Assembly: GCA_026545765.1 (NCBI GenBank)
Contig: CM048840.1
Span: 16,434,765 to 16,498,764 of the forward strand
Length of the DNA: 64,000 nucleotides
Reading direction: 5' to 3'
Origin: Plantago major
Taxonomy: Eukaryota; Streptophyta; Magnoliopsida; Lamiales; Plantaginaceae
Shown here piece by piece: positions 47,595-60,792 of the stretch. Every line of letters begins with the position of its first letter. Within the stretch, counting starts at the first letter, position 1. A model generated the notes under the pieces. The model saw only the letters and a program-made list of their open reading frames with translations, made no database searches and was not told the origin of the DNA. Made by a program: the position numbers and the translations under genes.

Positions 47595-47967
47595 CCGTCT
47601 TGTTCTCCGTCTTCTCGGATGGCTTAAGCTGAGGCATATTCGCACCGTGGACTATGTGCAAAATCGATCCTCTCCTTCCTTTGAAAGTGTTCGCTCGCAT
47701 CAAATTAGCGGAACGCACCTCAAGCATCGTTAACAAAGAAGCCGGTGGCTCTTTTGATCTCTTCCGGTAGTACCACTTCGAAATAACTCAAACCTCGTTA
47801 TCTCTCCTTCTTCTTCGCTCCTTCCGGCAAAATTCTAACTCCAAAAACAAGAAGAAGAACAACCCCAAAGGTGGTCCAAACCGCCAAAACTGGTAAAGAA
47901 TTCCGGACCAACCGAGACCTCCTCCCAACCTTGGCCTCCCCAACTACCACGCCATGGCAATCATACG

Positions 47968-49191
47968 GTGGCCTTGGCGGCCGTGGTCTCCGCCATCTTG
48001 CCCATATCCTACGGCTCCTCAGCGCATCCCCGCCGCCACAGGACTTCGACGTTAGTTGGTAATGCTCTTAAACATCAGTTTTGTCCCTCATGTTCTTTGG
48101 GGAAACAAATAAAATTGCCGTTTCATAATTCATTGTCAAACACTACTTCTCCCTTTGATATTGTGCATAGTGATCTCTGGACTTCTCCGATAGCTAGCTC
48201 AAGCGAACACCGCTATTATGTGCTTTTTCTTGATGATTTTTCTAAGTTTTTATGGACCTTTCCTATCTCTAAGAAATCTCAAGTGTATGCTATCTTCACT
48301 ATGTTTCATGCCTTTGTTCGCACCCATTTCAATACTTCTATTAAGAATATACAATGCGATAATGGCAAGGAATTTGACAATGGTCTATTTCACTCCTTTG
48401 CCCAAACTAACGGTATTCACTTCCGTTTTTCTTGTCCTCACACTTCATCTCAAAACGGCAAAGCCGAAAGGCATATTCGTTCCCTAAACAATATAATCCG
48501 GACACTTCTTGCTCACGCATCCATGCCACCTACCTTTTGGCATTATGCACTTGCCACCGCAACTTATCTTCTCAACATCCTTCCCTCGAAGGTGCTTAAC
48601 TCTTCCTCCCCTACTCAAATTCTCTACAACAAACTTCCAAGCTATAACCATCTTCGTGCTTTTGGTTGTCTTTGTTTTCCCCTCTTCTCATCCCCCACTA
48701 TAAACAAACTCCAAGCTCGTTCGGTCCCGTGTGTATTTCTGGGGTATCCTTCCGATCATCGGGGATACAAGTGTTATGAGATCTCTAGTCGTAAGATATT
48801 TGTCTCTCGACATGTCGTTTTTGATGAAACCACTTTCCCTTTTTCCACACTGCACACGCCAAACTCGAACACATACGAGTATTTGGATTCAGGAATCGAA
48901 CCCGCCATTCTTCATCATATGCTTGATCCGGTCATTCGACCAACCGGCTCGCCTCACCGGCAACCGCTTTCCTTCCCTCACGGTTCCCTAATCTGCACAA
49001 CCCGCCCTCCTTCCGCTCGCTCCACTGGCGTGCGACCCTCCACCGATTCTGCTCCACCTTGGCGTGCCGACCTCCACCGATTACGCTTCATCAAGTGCAC
49101 TGCACTCCCCAAACCGGTTCACCAGGCTAACCGTTACCTCCACCCGGCCTCGCGTATTGAATCCGAAATACTATGGTCCAAATTTCGTTAA
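47968..49191 (+). pseudogene. Copia integrase region
   Basis: After a scrambled 5' part the frame reads HQFCPSCSLGKQIKLPF (the end of the HHCC/GAG-pre-integrase zinc motif). The integrase core with its DDE residues follows: VHSDLW, IQCDNGKEF and NGKAERHIRSLNN. Then come FWHYALATATYLLN and VPCVFLGYPSDHRGYKC. Protease and most of the GAG-pre-integrase domain are missing upstream, showing an internal deletion near 48050. The frame ends in the linker before reverse transcriptase. Confidence 0.92.
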
Positions 49192-49542
49192 CTTTGCCTC
49201 CTCCTGCGATTTTTCACCTCTTCCTCGTAATCCCGTCCATGCTTTAACCGACCCGAATTGGAAATCCGCAATGCTTGATGAATATAATGCTCTTATTGAT
49301 AATAAGACTTGGGAGTTAGTTCCTAAGCCACATAATGCAAATATTATTCGATCTATGTGGATTTTACATCATAAAAAGAAATCTGACGGTTCTTTTGAGC
49401 GACATAAGGCTCGTCTTATAGGTGATGGTCGATCTCAGCAGAAAGGTGTTGATTGTGATGAGACATTCACCGTCAAGCCGACCTCTATTCGCACCGTACT
49501 TAGCATTGCGAGATCTCGATTCGCCAATTCACCAACTCGACG

Positions 49543-51310
49543 TGTTGGTCCGGATAACGGCAAAGTAAAAGACCGGGGTGAATAGTCTTTAAAACTTTTG
49601 TCGATAAAAACTATTTCTCAGATATCTGAATAGATATCCATACGTAATCGAAAGTGCGGAAGACTTAATAAAGATAAGTGCAGAAACAGTTAATATGTGT
49701 GTGTGTGTGTGTTGCTGAAATGTAAATACAGAAAGGTAAATAACACAACAAGTATAGTGGTATCTGGAGGTGCCGTAATCCTCCAACTAATCCACTTCGG
49801 TCTATCAGAGACCTAGAATTCACTAGAACAGATAATTGAGTTCTCCTTACAATAATCCTATTCTAAGATTCTTAACAATTGGTTCCCAACCAAATGTTCC
49901 CCCTGAGTTGTTCCCTAATTTCACCAAGTACTTCCTATACTCAGAAACCTTTGAGTTATTCCCTAGCTTCCCAAGCTAAGTACTTCCTATACTCAATAAC
50001 CTTGGAGTTATTCCTTAGTTTCCCAAATCAAGTACTTCCTATACTCCGGTAACCTTGGAGTTATTCCCTGATTTTTCAAACTAAGTACTTCCTGTACTCC
50101 ACGCCAGTTATGGTGTTGGTTTTTTTTGGTTTGAGTTGTCAGATGAGCTTCTTAATAACTTTTCAGTTAATCAGATAGCTCTGTGAATCAAGTATACTTA
50201 ATACACTTTTCAATGTATGGTATCTTGTTCGATTTTACTGACCCAAGTCTTATGATATCTATTCAAGAGAATGAATCTCAGATAGTTGATCCTTTAATTC
50301 AACTCCTTCACATATAGCTTTGCTTGTTTAGGATCAGGACACTTAGAACTTCAGTGTTACTCAATATCAAAAGCTTTGGTCGCAACAGAAAGCCTTGTGA
50401 GTAAGTAAGTTGCTCTGAGAGAGTAAGACGTTCAGCGTTTGTATGCAGTTCAAGGTGTGTCTAAGGTTATGTGTGTCTTCTCAAGCAGTCTAAGTGTTGA
50501 TATTTATAGATGAATTTGAGTGCCGTTTGAATAGTATCCGTTAGGCTCAAATTCAAACTATCGATATCTCGTATAATCTTTATGTGAGTTTTGTCTTCTT
50601 CTCAGAAGCTGCCGTTGCTTTTATTCAGACATCTATGTCCGTGCATTAAATGCATTGTACTATACTTTTGTCCTGTAGTGTCAACGGAACTATGCTTTGT
50701 ATCAGAGACTAGTGTTATCTGATTCTTTGCACGTCCTTATCTTCAATCTTCAGATACCACTTGTATTTATTGAAACAACTTTGTTTGCAATATATATTTC
50801 TTTTTCAGAAATGTGGTTAAAGCTCAAGGTATCTGATAAATAGATATCTGTGGACACTTTCCTTGTTTTCAGATATGTCTCTTATTTCTTAGATGTCTCT
50901 TGTGACACAGTTTATTAGAAACTATTCGTGTCTTCAAGATATCTGGCTAAGATATCTGAACAACAGATTCAGTAATCTTGTGCAGTTTTCTTCAAGTCTT
51001 CAATGTCGTTGAGCTTTCTGCTTGGATGTCTTCTTCTTGGTCTTTTCTTCATAAAATGAGAATTACATGTTGAGACCTAACATCCTATACAAGATTAGCT
51101 AGACTATCATACTTAGTGGGTTTCCTCTTTTACAATGTTCAAGTGAACCAAGAGTACTAATCACCTTTCTGAGACTAAGATAAGTCATCATGTTGCTGAT
51201 CAAAACTTAAACAGATATTCTTTACAAAATATCTAACAAAATTCCTAACAAATTTCTCAACAAATTTCACAAGAAATTTCCCAACAAATTTCACAAGAAA
51301 TTTCCCAACA
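49543..51310. mobile_element. Nested LTR-like element, 1,768 bp
   Basis: It starts TGTTGGTCCGG and ends TTTCCCAACA, so the termini TGTTGG/CCAACA are perfect inverted repeats of LTR type. It interrupts copia reverse transcriptase exactly between the codons of QLD and VKNAFLHG. Removing it with one copy of CG (49541-49542, 51311-51312) restores the frame. The only visible duplication is that 2-bp CG, short for an LTR element (usually 4-6). A TATTTATAG box lies near 50500. It has no coding. It is probably a solo LTR. Confidence 0.75.
49885..50105. repeat. Tandem repeat inside the nested element, about 55-60 bp unit
   Basis: About four units each contain AAGTACTTCCTRTACTC, then AACCTTGGAGTTATTCC, then a TTTCCCAA/TTTTTCAA variant. 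Close to the right end, a second short repeat built on AACAAATTTCACAAGAAATT (about 51240-51310) is also tandem. Confidence 0.85.
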
Positions 51311-52507
51311 CGTTAAGAATGCGTTTCTTCACGGTAACCTTACAGAAACCGTCTACATGCATCAGCCTTTGGGGTTCCGAGACTCGAGATTTCCTGACCA
51401 TGTTTGTTTACTGAAGAAATCTCTCTACGGATTGAAGCAAGCACCTAGGGCTTGGTACCAGCGCTTTGCTGACCATATTGCGACTGTTAGTTTCTCTCAT
51501 AGCAAAGTTGACCATTCATTGTTTATCTACCAGCGTGGTCTGACATTGCATATATTCTTCTCTATGTTGACGATATTATTCTCACTGCATCCACTGACAC
51601 TCTTCGCAGCTCGATTATGGCCTTCTTAAGTGCCGAATTTGCTATGAAGGACCTTGGTCCTCTCAGTTACTTCTTGGGTATCAGTAACTTCGAAACAAGG
51701 ACGGTTTATTTCTCTCCGTAAACAATATGCGCAGAGATTCTTGATAGAGCTGGCATGTCAACCTGCTCTCCATCGCAAACACCGGTCGACACTAAACAGA
51801 AACTCAGCTCCTCGGATGCTCCTCCATTCGCTGATCCCACCACATATCGTCAACTTGCTGGTGCTCTTCAGTATCTCACATTCACTCGTCCGGATATCTC
51901 TTATGCGGTTCAACAGGTGTGTCTTCACATGCACGATCCTCGGGTTGATCATATGAATGCTCTCAAGCGTATTATATGCTACATTCAAGGAACCAAGGAC
52001 TTTGGATTGCAATTATATAAATCGCGAGTGGACACCTTGACTTCCTATACGGATGCTGACTGGGGTGGTTGTCCAGATACTAGGCGATCCACTTCCGGTT
52101 ATTATGTTTTTCTTGGTGATAATCTCATCTCTTGGTCTTCTAAGCGACAACCCACTCTTTCGCTCAAAGTCAAGCGTAATATCGCGGTGTTGCTAATGTT
52201 GTTTCAATCTTGTTGGCTTCGCAATTTACTTCGAATCGCACTTTCCGGTTCATAAAGCAACGCTTTCGTTCTTGTGACAATGTTAGTGCTATTTACTTGT
52301 CCGTAATCCGATCCAACATCAACGCACATAGAGATGGATATACACTTCGTCCGCGAAAAGGTTGCCAGAGGTGAAGTTCGAGTCTTACATGTCCCCACTC
52401 GTTATCAGATTGCTGACATTTTTACTAAGGGACTTCCGAAGATTCTCTTTGATGATTTTCGTGACAGTCTAAGCATTCGCAAGCCTCCCGCTTCGACTGC
52501 AGGGGTG

Positions 52508-52647
52508 TGTTAGAATATGTATATATCTAGAATCCTAGTTAGATTAGACTTAGATTAGAATACTTGGTGATCAAGTTATCACATTGTATAAATACATGTA
52601 CTCATCATTGAATCCAATAATAAGAAATATATTCTTATAATCTTACA
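52508..52647 (+). repeat. Copia 3' LTR
   Basis: 140 bp, identical to the left LTR except one base, bounded by the purine tract on the left and the TTTTG duplication on the right. Confidence 0.95.
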
Positions 52648-52649
52648 TT

Positions 52650-53170
52650 TTGATATGTGTAAGGAGTTCTACCGAATGCCTCACATCTGCCGGTAATGAA
52701 AATCTGTAATTATAATGAGACCCCCACCGTGCATTCCCCGACTCAATTTACCTCTGTTTGTATTGACGTGCCCGCATTGATCATGATGGACGGTTCAATT
52801 GAATCTTCTAAAAGAATCCCCATGGCAAATTAATGGGACATGAGAAAAATCAATCCTGGCCTCACTGGCAAGGGATAGTCTCAGAAGAACATTTGCACAC
52901 ATTGTTCTGGGATTGTTTACCTTGTCATTTGGTGTGATGGTGACGGCTTTGAATGCTGCATCAACGCTTCTTTCGATTGGTTTTTCAACTGCTGTAGAGA
53001 TTGGATGTAGATCACAAGCTAAGTTTGAATTGCAGAAACAGAACAGGGAGGAAAGAAAAGTATATTACAAAGAGAGAAACCTGTAGAAATTAAATGCTGC
53101 ATGATTTTCCTCATAAGTAATCTAATTCGGTTATTTCTTTCCACACCTGTAGAAATTAAATGTCAGCAGC
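52650..53170. other. No recognised gene
   Basis: Continuation of the sequence interrupted by the copia element. I see no domain in it. Confidence 0.45.
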
Positions 53171-53174
53171 AGCA

Positions 53175-53335
53175 CCAGAAGCAGTACTAGTAACCCGTTA
53201 TTTCTTTCCACACCTCTCCATCAGCTCTGGACATCTCTGAATCCATAAGTAATCTAATTCGGTTAGGCATACTGGCGTAGCATAGCTTCCTTAGAGAGCA
53301 GATGCCTTGGCCTTTTGCAATTGTAAACTGATGTC
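53175..53335 (-). pseudogene. Fragment of an NBS-LRR 3' end
   Basis: It matches the 3' end of the NBS-LRR gene at 60793-60910. Shared text includes GACATCTC, CCATAAGTAATCTAATTCGG (CCACAAGTAATCTAATTTGG in the other) and GGCATAGCTTCCTTAGAGAGCAGATGCCTT-like sequence, read in the same orientation. On the minus strand it codes for pieces such as HLLSKEAML and TELDYLWIQRCPE with a shift between them. It is a short decayed copy. Confidence 0.8.
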
Positions 53336-53339
53336 TGTT

Positions 53340-54455
53340 GGCTGTTGCAATAAAGACACACTCAATTCTTTCAAATTAAGAAGTACCACATAAATAAGAA
53401 AGAAAGGTTATAAGATTGCAGAGAGTAAGATAAGTTATATCCCCCCCCTATTACAAGGCTTGTGCTCTATACTTAGAAAAATGAAGTGCAAGTGTGCTTG
53501 ACAATAGTATGAACTGGCATAGCATGCCAAATGAACAGTGCTAATTACTTATTGTTGACTAGTTTGGCTGCTCATCGAATTTGGTTGGTGTGATGTTGAT
53601 ATCTGATCTATCTTCCTCTTTAGAATGCTTAATTATATTAGCTTAGTTATCCATTGACAAATTCATTCAAAAAATAACTAATGCAGGCACAGCATGGTTT
53701 GCTTTTGACGCAACTCAACCTGGCCTCTGGCCATTGATTGAACAAAATGCACTTTGTGGAGTATCCTTTATTACGCACATAAGAGAGGCAGGGTTTAGTG
53801 TACCAATCTGACTCAAAGTCATATCGAAAACTTGATTACTGACTGTATTGTTCCCATTCGAAACGCATCAGATTTTAAGAAATATTTGCACTGCTATCTA
53901 TAACATGTATGACTTTTTTGCAGGAAATCAGTACAAGTGTGATTGCTCCAACAAGGCTAACGCAAACTTCATTTCTGGTGGTGAGTGCATTAAACACAAC
54001 TTATGGATTTGTTTGACACCTGGTCGTTGTATGATCAAGATATTAGAAACTTCGAATTAACATTTTTGTCATATTAATTTAAGTTTCTGTTCTTGTGCGA
54101 GATGCATATTTCTTCCATGTTTCTGTTTTCTCGTTAATGAGATCGACCACCGATTGAATGGTCTTTTGCAGATAATTTTTCACAATATTACTAAGCTAAT
54201 ATTATCATCATCTAAGCAAGCGAAATAAGCAGATAATCCCAAGTAATTGATTTTGAAATCTTGTTGATGCATGTTAAGAATTCTAAAAAAGAAGTTTGAT
54301 TATTTGAAAGCGCCGAAACTGAAGAATTATAGTTGGACATTTAAATAACCAAGAATCAACTGATTTACTCCCCCTGAATTCAAAGTCGTCTTAGAAAAAG
54401 TAAACTGTATCAGATTGTAAATTATGAACATACATACGTGCGTAGTCGTCCCAAC
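53340..54455. other. Possible exon remnants of unknown identity
   Basis: On the plus strand near 53690-53762 a frame after a CAG reads GTAWFAFDATQPGLWPLIEQN, and near 53930-53985 another after TTTTTGCAG reads GNQYKCDCSNKANANFISGG, followed by a GTGAGT. They look like spliced exons, but I do not recognise the protein and cannot join them with confidence. Confidence 0.3.
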
Positions 54456-54460
54456 AAGTA

Positions 54461-54605
54461 CTCCCTCCATTTGAGAGAAAGTATTACAATTTGTATTTGC
54501 ACCAATTTTAATAAAGACTAGAAAGTACAAGTGGTCCCCTAATTTTTAGAAATTAACTGAGTGGCATACTGTAATAAAAGTGAAAGGTAGGGAGTTTTGG
54601 GATAA
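54461..54605. mobile_element. Left part of a Stowaway MITE, cut by a Helitron
   Basis: The segment begins CTCCCTCCATTTGAGAGAAA after TA (54459-54460). It ends at 54605, where Helitron sequence starts. The matching inverted end, CTCCCTCCATTTCAGAGAAG when read inward, is 5.8 kb away at 60425, again next to TA. Confidence 0.75.
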
Positions 54606-55460
54606 CTAGTACTAACCCGTGGCGATGCCACGGTATAATTTACTTTTAATAATAATAGAAATGTGAGGATTAAATAAATTAATCGAGAAAATAATATAGT
54701 CAAAATTCCTTGTAGACAACGTTAATGGTCGTGGTGTCGTGCGATAGTCATTCTTCATCCAATATTATATCAATCATTAAGTGTTTATTTATGTTAACTA
54801 TAGAAAATGTAAAAATAGGGTCCTACCATACCCGACTTGTTAATTAGTAACAAGTACATGTTTTTTTGCAAAAAAATCTATCCGTCAAACGGAACCAAAA
54901 TAAAATACAAAAGTATACAACACAATCAATAGGGTTGTTCTCAACAATCTCGCGGTGATATGTGGTCACCCCATCACACACACACAAATATTATACAAAC
55001 GTAATTTCACATGTTACGTTTGTTTTTTACAACCCTCCTCAAAGAACCCAAGATGGTATGCATCACCCAAAGAAACACAAAATTTTTATTCTACGAACAT
55101 ATTTTCACGTACATTGCCCCGGGCCCGTCATGGATGAAGAAAGTAAAGAGAAGATAGAAGAGAGTTTCCCCAGCCCGTCATGGAGATCAAGAAAGTACAA
55201 AGAAGATCGAAGACATTTTCCCCGCCTAGAGAGTATCAGTTGATCCCCTCTCCTACCGTTATGGAGATCGGAAAGTAGAGGAAGATCTAAAGGCTTTTCC
55301 CACCTAGAGTATTAGATCCCCAGTCGTTATGTATCAAGAAAGTAGAGAAGATCAAGAGTTTCTCGCCAGAGAGTATAAAATGTAGTTTTTACCAAACCGA
55401 CTGAACATCATTATTTGAGCGGGTTGAAATTGGTTGGATAGAACCAGTCCTTCCAAATGA
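54606..55460 (-). mobile_element. Helitron 3' end and adjoining sequence
   Basis: Read on the minus strand, the end is a perfect 7-bp stem with 3-base loop (CCGTGGC ATC GCCACGG, 54633-54617), then GTTAGTA and CTAG (54609-54606), and then host T. This is the classical Helitron 3' terminus: hairpin about 10 bases before CTRR, inserted between A and T. Inside, 54940-55460 resembles 33890-34240 beside the helicase relic. No helicase or Rep coding is visible here, so this copy is non-autonomous. The 5' (TC) end was not found. Confidence 0.8.
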
Positions 55461-56511
<1,051 letters not shown>

Positions 56512-56639
56512 GCTAATCAAAATAATTGTATATTTTAGTTTGTCTAGAATGTTTGATGCTAAACTATTTAAAATGAGCATCATTTTGAACGTTTGATGCA
56601 ACGTTAATTATTTATAATGTGTTTAAATGAGTCGTTTTT

Positions 56640-58720
56640 AATTTTTAAAATTTCATTATTTCATTTTATATTATTCAATAAATTTATATTTTATTTTAAT
56701 GAATAAAATAATTTATTTAATTGATAATAGTATTCAAGATTGGTGTCTATAGATTCGTCTTGTCACGGCGAATTCAAATATATGTTGAAAATATTTTTTG
56801 GATTTTTGTAGATAAAGTTATATGAGATTAATATTTTATTTTAGTGGATGAAATGATTTATTTAATTAAAATAATAATAATAATAATAACAATAATAATC
56901 CATTAAAAACACTATTCACGGTCGTGGCCACGACCCATTGGATATGATTTTTTTTCAGATTTTATCGTCGTTTTGGTTGTGGCTCACGGATGCCACTATT
57001 CACGGCCATCACCATGACCATTGGAAATGGTTTAAGGTTGTATAAGTTCCATTCTTGTAAACTTGGATTATCTTAGTATTGTTCTTAGAGTATATAATCC
57101 ACTTCATCAACATCTATCTATTATATCGAAATGTTTTAATTTTCTTGAAGATGTACACTCAAACTTAATTATTTTCATGATAACTATGACTTAAATAAGT
57201 ATATTATTTAGTACTTTCTACTTCTTTTATGCTTGGACCATCCTCCATAATTGGAGAAACACCAATTGAAAAGTAAAAAAAAAAAAAAAAAAAAATACGA
57301 CAAACTGATTTTTCTTTATTAATACAAACAGATAATCAATATCGGGTATGAAGATGGAGATAGATTAATGATTTGTATATAGGTAGGTTTAATTGTGAAA
57401 GATATGGAACAAAATTTTCCGTCAAATACCTGAATTTCTTTGAAAATTGAAACAAATGGGCAAAGCTAAAATTTGTCGATTTAAGAAATTTAATCACCGA
57501 AGAAAAATCCCTATCAGTTACTACATGTTGCCACTCAAAAGCTCGAATAAATTTAGTTCTTAATTTGGCTGGCAAACCTTCCGCATTTTCAGCAATCATA
57601 AGACATAAAATTTTGTCACTAAGCAATAATATTGATCACATGATCTTAGCAACAACACTACTACGTTCCCCTATTCAGACTCTGCTTAACCGTACAATCA
57701 AAATTTCACGTAGGATGGATGGAATTTGAATGAATCTGGTGGGTTTAGCTCATCAACTTTATATATTATATTATATAAGAACACCCAACTGATGATCTAA
57801 GCGCTAAAACATTAGCCTCAGTTTCTCACGTTTAACCTGACAAAATTTTATGCAACAAAATTCTCTCCCCCTACCCGGAATCTGCTCAACCGTAGAATCA
57901 AAATGTATAATTGAAAATATAAATATCTATTATATATTAATTAAAAATATAAATTAATATAAACATAAATATTTTTTGGAGTTTTATAGATAAATTTATA
58001 TGAGACTTAATAAATACAAAGAATAAACAGTAAAATATATACTGGTTGAAAATACAACTAATTCCACAAAATTTCACGTAGGATTGAATTAATTTAATAA
58101 ATGCTATATTTTTTTAATTTAATTATTTTATTTTATCTTATTTAATAAATTTATATTTTATTTTAATAAATTTATATTTTATTTTAATAAATAATATAAT
58201 TTATTTATTGAATAATAGTATTTAAGATTGGTGTCTATAGATTCGTCTTGTCACGGGGGATTTAAATATATGTTCAATAAAGTTTTCAAATTTTTATAGA
58301 TAAAATTATATGAGATTTAATAAAAATTATGTATGCAGCCAGCATACCAAAAATAAATTGTGAAATATGTATATACCGAATGAAAATGCAACTAATTCCA
58401 CGTAGGATTGAATTTACTAAATGCTCTATTTTTAAAATTTTATTATTTTATTTTATCTTATTCAATAAATTTATATTTTATTTTAATGAACAAAAAAATT
58501 ATTTAATTAATAATAGTATTCAAGATTGGTTTCTATGGATTCGTCTTGTCACGGCGAATTCAAATATATGTTCAAAATATTTTTCTGAATTTTGTAGATA
58601 AAGTTATATGAAATTTACTAAAAACTATATACACAGTCAACATACCAAAAATAACATTGAAATATATACTGGTTAAAATACAACTAATTCCACAAAATTC
58701 CACGTAGGACTGAATGAATT
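56640..58720. repeat. AT-rich tandem repeats, about 310-bp unit
   Basis: Two adjacent copies (about 58065-58398 and 58399-58700) share ATTTCACGTAGGATTGAATT-like text, ATTTTATTTTATCTTATT, GATTCGTCTTGTCACGG and CATACCAAAAATAA. A partial copy with the same GATTCGTCTTGTCACGGCGA segment lies at about 56640-56830, and the TTTCACGTAGGATGG part recurs near 57703. The GC-containing islands are better conserved than the AT parts. The minus-strand open frame at 57336-57626 between copies has no known domain. The element type is unknown. Confidence 0.8.
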
Positions 58721-59635
58721 TGGTGAGGTTTAGACCCATGTGCTTTACATAATATATGGATTACATAGGGATACCAATTTAGAACAACGTTTCTCATATT
58801 CGTGCTGCTTAGTCGAACAATTACAATCTAGTCCAAATCCGTTGACCAGCTTAATTTGGTTGTTTCAAATGAAACAACCAAACATGGCCTTATGGAATTT
58901 TAAATTAAAAAAAAAAATTCATCTTCTTCTTCCTTCATCTTCTCCAACAGTCTAACAAACTTCTTCCATCTTCTTCTTCCTCCATCTTCTCCAACATACT
59001 TCTTCCTCCATCTTCTCTTCTTCTTCTCCGGTAAATTTCTTCCTCTTTCTTATTCTTTCTCCTTCTTCCAATTTGCAGCTCCAAATCGAGTCAGCTTCGA
59101 TTCGAATCAGAGCAGTCCGAATCGAGCTGGCAATTCGATGGAGCCGGATAGTGTCCGATTTGAGTCGGATAGCACTCGATTTGAGTAATACTCAAATCGG
59201 AGGTGTTACATCTCCGATTTCGATCTCCGATTTCGATTAACTGTTACGAACTTTCGATTGTGTTTTCGGATTGAAGTTGGGATAATTTACAAATTGAAAT
59301 AGAAGTTTGAGGGCTTATTTGAGCTTCTTCGAAATCTTATGGTGACAAATATAAAAAATTAGATATTCAGGACTTGAATTATAATTGTCAAAATGTATTA
59401 TTGTTTGGTAACTTGCAAAATTCAATAATCTGAGAGGGGCAAAATTGACTTTTCCAGGTTTTAGTTCGCCAAAAGTCAAATTTGTGGGCTAAAGTGTAAT
59501 TGTTTTACATCTAATTGTACCAAACCATAATAGTTCGACTAAGTGATACTAATATGTAATTACGACATCTAAAGGGGGCCTGGATGTAATTTTCCCTTTA
59601 TTATTTAACTAGTTTCCATAAATGAAAATTGTAAC
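58720..59635. other. Pyrimidine-rich and low-complexity stretch
   Basis: TTCTTCTTCC-type repeats run from about 58920 to 59070, followed by repeated GAATCGAG/GAGTCGGA words. No gene is recognised. Confidence 0.5.
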
Positions 59636-59638
59636 ATG

Positions 59639-59747
59639 AAAGTGCAGATGTGCAGCTGTTTAAGTTATTGTTGTAGCAACAGGGCTATGACTGTTGCAGC
59701 AACAATGGCTATAACAGTATCAATTCAGAAAATCTGCACTTTAGAGG
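59639..59747. repeat. Imperfect palindrome of about 109 bp
   Basis: AAAGTGCAGAT at the left and ATCTGCACTTT at the right are inverted. Inner GTTGTAGCAACA and TGTTGCAGCAAC also pair. It could fold as a hairpin and may be a tiny MITE. No target duplication was fixed. Confidence 0.5.
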
Positions 59748-59749
59748 AC

Positions 59750-60370
59750 TTTATTGATAATGCCTTTTTTTCACTAACTATAACCTAGTTCCACGGATCT
59801 GAGTTTGTGTTTTCAGATAGGAATCGACTTATATTCAAGAAAGCCATGGAGTCTTAGAAGACAAGATACAAGGACTCTTGGAAGTCAAGATCTTATGGAC
59901 TCCTAGAAGATTGGATTATATATGAACTCTTGAAGATAAGGATGAGCAACAAGATCTGATTGGACCTGATCTTATGGACGTTTTTCTACACTATATATAC
60001 AAGATCAGGGCCATCACAAAGGGTGTGCAAGTATAGAGCAATAGAGCAATCATATACATCATTCTCTCTTTACTTGTAACCGTTTTTACTAGTCTTTGAA
60101 GTATCTAGTTTAGGTGCTTTGGAATAGTTAGCTATTCCGACTAGCTTTTTGTAAATCCTCTTATTTTAGTGGATATTTCGCCTATGGCACAGTAGGTATA
60201 TTTATATACCTGCTAGAAATCATCTTGTTTGCTGTTCACTTTTACATATTTCGCTGTGCAAGTGATTGTTCCTGTCACTGTGACACCAACTGTTGTAGTA
60301 ACATTGCTACTAACAGCGGTGTTTCAGTTAGAAGTGCAAAGTCCTAGGTCCGTACGTTCTTACATAACAC
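59750..60370. other. LTR- or promoter-like sequence, unresolved
   Basis: A TATATATACA box near 59991 is followed about 30-70 bases later by repeated AGCAATAGAGCAAT text and a T-rich leader, as in an LTR R/U5 region. I could not locate TG...CA termini or a target duplication. Confidence 0.3.
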
Positions 60371-60425
60371 TTTTAGTGAAACGCCGGAAACGGAAAGTTG
60401 TAACACTTCTCTGAAATGGAGGGAG
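60371..60425. mobile_element. Right part of the split Stowaway MITE
   Basis: It ends in CTGAAATGGAGGGAG followed by TA (60426-60427). Read inward this is CTCCCTCCATTTCAGAGAAG, the partner of the left end at 54461. The exact inner edge is uncertain. Confidence 0.65.
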
Positions 60426-60427
60426 TA

Positions 60428-60792
60428 ATAAAGTTAAGTTAATTCATCAGACAGTGCCAAGTAATGTAATCTGGTGAGGCTAAGAGCATGGGTTCCTTAG
60501 AGGACTGGACTCATAGTCGTCGTCCGAACAAAAGTTAACTTGATCAGATTGCAACACAAGTCACATATTTGTCCTAACAAACGTTAACTTGATCAGATTG
60601 TCATTGTATTGAATGAAGTAGGTTGTGGTGGTGAGAATGGTGAATACAAAGCTGCAGGAAGTGATATAATAAATGAAATACTAATAACAACAGAGGCTTA
60701 CAATTTATCAAAATATGGAAACATGTTTGATATGTGAAATCTTGGGCCACTCAGAAGAAGCATCGGTGGTGGCAGCAGCAGAACTAGCGCTA
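60428..60792. other. 3' flank of the NBS-LRR relic
   Basis: A short direct repeat GTTAACTTGATCAGATTG occurs at about 60534 and 60582. No gene. Confidence 0.55.

Larger units (their letters stand above)
49064..52255 (+). pseudogene. Copia reverse transcriptase and RNase H, interrupted
   Basis: Reverse transcriptase starts with NPVHALTDPNWKSAMLDEYN and NKTWELVP (49064-49542). It is cut by the nested element and resumes at about 51311 with VKNAFLHGNL, LKKSLYGLKQAPRAWYQRF and, in a shifted frame, the YVDD active site near 51570. RNase H/connection text runs from 51755 (YRQLAGALQYLTFTRPDISY, TDADWGGCPDTRRSTSGYY). The expected Ala-Glu-rich segment is lost near 52170. Tail pieces with EMDIHFVREKVARGEVR and ADIFTKGLPK reach to the 3' LTR in another frame. 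At least three frameshifts. Confidence 0.92.
46693..52647 (+). mobile_element. Ty1/copia LTR retrotransposon, defective, with a nested element
   Basis: Two 140-bp LTRs (46693-46832 and 52508-52647) begin TGTTAGAATATG and end ATCTTACA. They differ at one position only. The 5-bp target duplication TTTTG is at 46688-46692 and 52648-52652. The primer-binding site TGGTATCA follows the left LTR at once, matching initiator-Met tRNA use, and a purine tract GCAGGGGTG precedes the right LTR. Order of domains is gag, integrase, reverse transcriptase, RNase H, as in copia. Zinc knuckle and protease are deleted, several frameshifts exist and a 1.77-kb LTR-like element sits in reverse transcriptase. It cannot move by itself. 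Confidence 0.95.
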
